Shown here one piece after another: positions 5,998-7,502 of a DNA stretch of 7,502 nt (the stretch's first letter is position 1; every line of letters begins with the position of its first letter). Source of the DNA: Clostridia bacterium. Its GTDB lineage: Bacteria > Bacillota > Clostridia > TANB77 > CAG-508. The translations under genes and the position numbers were made by a program. The notes beneath the pieces are model-generated. The model had not been told where the DNA came from. It worked only from the letters and a program-made list of their open reading frames with translations, and did not search any database. The stretch is taken from contig CAAGEF010000216.1 in the NCBI GenBank assembly GCA_900768805.1, positions 1 through 7,502 of the forward strand. Reading direction: 5' to 3'.

Positions 5998-7336
5998 TTC
6001 TTGTTTTCTCCTTTCTTGATTTTTCTTCTTCATTTAGCTCTTGTATATCTTCTTTTATCTTTGGTATTCTCTTTTCAATTTCTTCTACTAATCCCAACTC
6101 CTTTCTTTTATATTCTAAAGTTGCAGTTAAAACACCAATCTCATTATAAGTTGCTGTTTTATTTTCTAACTTACTAACTTTTCTCCATAATTCAATTCTT
6201 TCTGAAGTAATATTTGTGATTTCCTGTTTTAAATTTTCTTTATAAGTATTTAATTCTTTTAGGTTATCTATATTATTTTTAGAAAGAAATTTAGCTTGTT
6301 CAGAATACGATTCCATTTTGCTAACTTCAGCTCTCATACTAGCAGATAAATGCCTTTGTTTTTTATTAGGGAATACTTTTAATAGAAAACAATAATGATA
6401 GTATAATGCTATGATTCCAGTATTCTTTTTAGCTGACTTCTTATATATACCTGTATAAGTTTTAGCTTTAGATTTGAATTTAAAAGCTTCAATAAATGGA
6501 ATTCTTATAGCTTCCTCTTCTAATATTCTTTGCCCAATTCTTTCAATAGAATATTCTTCTCCAAATGCTCTTTCTATTCTAATGTTTCTTTTATATTTTT
6601 TATGTTTTACACTAATTTTTCCATATCTCAATATAACTTCATAATCAAGTTTCTTCATTATTGATTTAAAATCTTCAAATGAAAATGCTTGTGCAATTGC
6701 AAAATCAATATCCTTCTTTGTTGTATTCTTATAATTATTTTCACTAGAATATTTCTTATAGAAATTATCATAATTAATATTAGTTTTCTTTGTTTTCTTT
6801 TCTTGTAATACTTTCAATCCATATTCCTTACAAAGATTATCAGATACTCTTCGAATAGCTGAATATGTTTCGTGATTATCATAATACTTTTTACCATCCC
6901 TAAATGAAACTGAATTTATTATTATGTGATTATGATAGTGATTGGTATTTAAATGAGTCGCTACTAAACATTCAAATCTATCTGCAAATAATTCGTTGCA
7001 TAATTCAATTCCAATTTTATGAGCTATTTCTGGCGTTACATTCTTTTCTTTATCAAATGATTGTATTAAATGAAAAGCAAGTATTCCACCTTTTTTGTTA
7101 TAACTATTTCTAGTTATTTGCATACAATCGTAAGCATCATCACTATCACAATTTATACCTGTAACAAATAATTTCTTTTCAGTTTTATAATCATTTTCTA
7201 TATAATTTAGTACATCATGTAATGATTTATATGTTTCAATTCCATATTCTTTATTCAAGGTCTTTTCATCATTACTAGCATAATTTATTACATGATCTAA
7301 TCTAACTTTTATAGGTTTAATTTTTGTTATTGCCAT
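5981..7336 (-). CDS. MOBP-type relaxase (conjugative mobilisation nuclease)
   Basis: The relaxase nicks one strand at oriT, stays bound to the 5' end through a tyrosine and is led into the recipient. The 451-residue protein has the family motifs in order: the likely catalytic Tyr19 in DHVINYASND, a core strand GGILAFHLIQSF with His89, and the metal-binding histidine motif THLNTNHYHNHIIINSV at 127-143 (His128, His133, His135, His137). After that comes YSAIRRVSDNLCKEYGL, typical of the domain end. The C-terminal part from about residue 330 is helical and Glu/Lys-rich and probably a coiled coil. The start ATG shares its A with the stop of the mobC-like gene (TAATG), with AGGTGA about ten bases upstream. 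The end overlaps pcfB by 17 nt. All expected catalytic residues are present; the exact MOBP subgroup is not resolved. Confidence 0.93.
   Translation of the reverse strand: MAITKIKPIKVRLDHVINYASNDEKTLNKEYGIETYKSLHDVLNYIENDYKTEKKLFVTGINCDSDDAYDCMQITRNSYNKKGGILAFHLIQSFDKEKNVTPEIAHKIGIELCNELFADRFECLVATHLNTNHYHNHIIINSVSFRDGKKYYDNHETYSAIRRVSDNLCKEYGLKVLQEKKTKKTNINYDNFYKKYSSENNYKNTTKKDIDFAIAQAFSFEDFKSIMKKLDYEVILRYGKISVKHKKYKRNIRIERAFGEEYSIERIGQRILEEEAIRIPFIEAFKFKSKAKTYTGIYKKSAKKNTGIIALYYHYCFLLKVFPNKKQRHLSASMRAEVSKMESYSEQAKFLSKNNIDNLKELNTYKENLKQEITNITSERIELWRKVSKLENKTATYNEIGVLTATLEYKRKELGLVEEIEKRIPKIKEDIQELNEEEKSRKEKTRNERIK
6008..6014 (-). promoter_or_regulatory. Ribosome binding site deciding the pcfB start
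   Basis: AAAGGAG within the relaxase 3' end, ten bases before the ATG at 5997. It favours this start over the ATG at 6033, twelve codons further upstream in the same frame. Confidence 0.65.
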
Positions 7337-7502
7337 TATAAATACTTCACCTTTATTTCTTTCATAAATCGATTCCAGTTCATTTTTTCAGCCATATATG
7401 TATCTTTATCTATTTCATTAAGATAGTTAGCTTTATGAGCAATCTGATTTAAATTATTTCCTATTGCTGTAAGCTGTCTCATAACCTCATAAAATCTATC
7501 AT
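7336..7502 (-). CDS. mobC: MobC-like relaxosome accessory protein, C-terminal 55 codons (cut by window edge)
   Basis: This frame is open from the right edge to a TAA at 7336-7338. The visible end contains VMRQLTAIGNNLNQIAHKAN, the hallmark segment of MobC/MobB-type mobilisation proteins, followed by a hydrophilic tail ending WNRFMKEIKVKYL. These small proteins, often with a ribbon-helix-helix DNA-binding N-terminus (not visible here), bind near oriT and help open the DNA for the relaxase. The stop and the relaxase ATG share one base, so the two are translationally coupled. The oriT of such elements usually lies just upstream of mobC, so it would be found beyond 7502. The assignment rests on one conserved motif plus position. 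Confidence 0.85.
   Translation of the reverse strand, partial: DRFYEVMRQLTAIGNNLNQIAHKANYLNEIDKDTYMAEKMNWNRFMKEIKVKYL

Larger units (their letters stand above)
1..7502 (-). mobile_element. Partial transfer operon of an ICE (or conjugative plasmid) of a low-GC Gram-positive
   Basis: All ten genes face the same way and together form a relaxosome plus type IV secretion module: MobC, relaxase, PcfB, coupling ATPase, pilin-like protein, VirB6, PrgI and VirB4. Gene order and protein style match, from memory, the Tn1549/CTn group of Clostridia. Five neighbouring pairs overlap and most other junctions are under 15 nt, which points to one co-transcribed, translationally coupled unit. No promoter, integrase, cargo gene, oriT or element end is visible, and no gene-free stretch longer than 48 nt occurs. 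An ICE is favoured over a plasmid only because this gene set is usually found in ICEs. Confidence 0.85.

Noticed and set aside
5952..6149. Plus-strand open frame of 65 codons
   Set aside because: Antisense to the relaxase/pcfB junction; Ser/Phe-rich composition is the mirror of Glu/Lys codons.
6904..7113. Plus-strand open frame of 69 codons
   Set aside because: Antisense to the relaxase histidine-motif region, which is clearly the real coding strand.
7339..7502. Possible oriT near the relaxase start
   Set aside because: The region is coding sequence for the MobC-like C-terminus and shows no inverted repeat with a nick-site-like core; oriT is more likely upstream of mobC, outside the window.
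1..7502. CRISPR array, tRNA, rRNA, insertion sequence or riboswitch
   Set aside because: No spaced direct repeats, cloverleaf-like segments, transposase-like frames or long structured leaders were found; the window is almost wholly coding on the minus strand.

Overview
The window is a piece of an integrative and conjugative element (or, less likely, a conjugative plasmid) from a very AT-rich, low-GC Gram-positive bacterium. The host is most likely in the Clostridia or a neighbouring Bacillota class. This rests on strong AGGAGG-type ribosome binding sites, dominance of A/T-ending codons, TAA/TGA/TAG all acting as stops with tryptophan written TGG, and a gene set matching the relaxosome and type IV secretion genes of Tn1549/C. 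difficile-CTn type elements. The family names are from memory of those elements; no database was searched. The boundaries of the element, its integrase and oriT are not in the window, so ICE versus plasmid cannot be settled here.

Every gene is on the minus strand, so the operon reads from the right end to the left. DNA-processing genes come first: the end of a MobC-like relaxosome accessory protein (7336-7502, cut by the window), a MOBP-type relaxase (5981-7336), a PcfB/DUF3801 accessory protein (5239-5997), an unrecognised 66-residue protein (5028-5228) and the VirD4/TraG coupling ATPase (3214-5031). The mating-channel genes follow: a Maff2/VirB2-like small pilin-type protein with signal peptide (2871-3221), a VirB6/TrbL-like polytopic membrane protein (1991-2822, broken by one extra base), an unrecognised 134-residue soluble protein (1574-1978), a PrgI-family inner-membrane protein (1183-1566), and the first 402 codons of a VirB4-like ATPase (1-1208, running off the left end).

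The genes are packed with overlaps of 1, 17, 4, 8 and 26 nt and gaps of 10, 12 and 7 nt. The only larger gap is 48 nt between the pilin gene and virB6, and it holds an 8-bp hairpin starting right after the pilin stop. No internal promoter is evident, so the window looks like the middle of one long transfer operon. The expected working order is: MobC and relaxase nick and bind oriT, PcfB helps deliver the relaxosome to VirD4, and VirD4 hands the DNA to a channel built from the pilin-like protein, VirB6, PrgI and VirB4.

The main oddity is in virB6. A single extra base at about 2453 creates the only CGG triplet that falls in a coding frame anywhere in the window and throws the frame off, although the downstream half stays open and family-like for 153 codons. 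It is either a disabling mutation, an assembly error or, less likely, a recoding site. I see no evidence of a wholly new biological system here; the gene content is that of a known class of transfer module, with two small unrecognised proteins worth attention.
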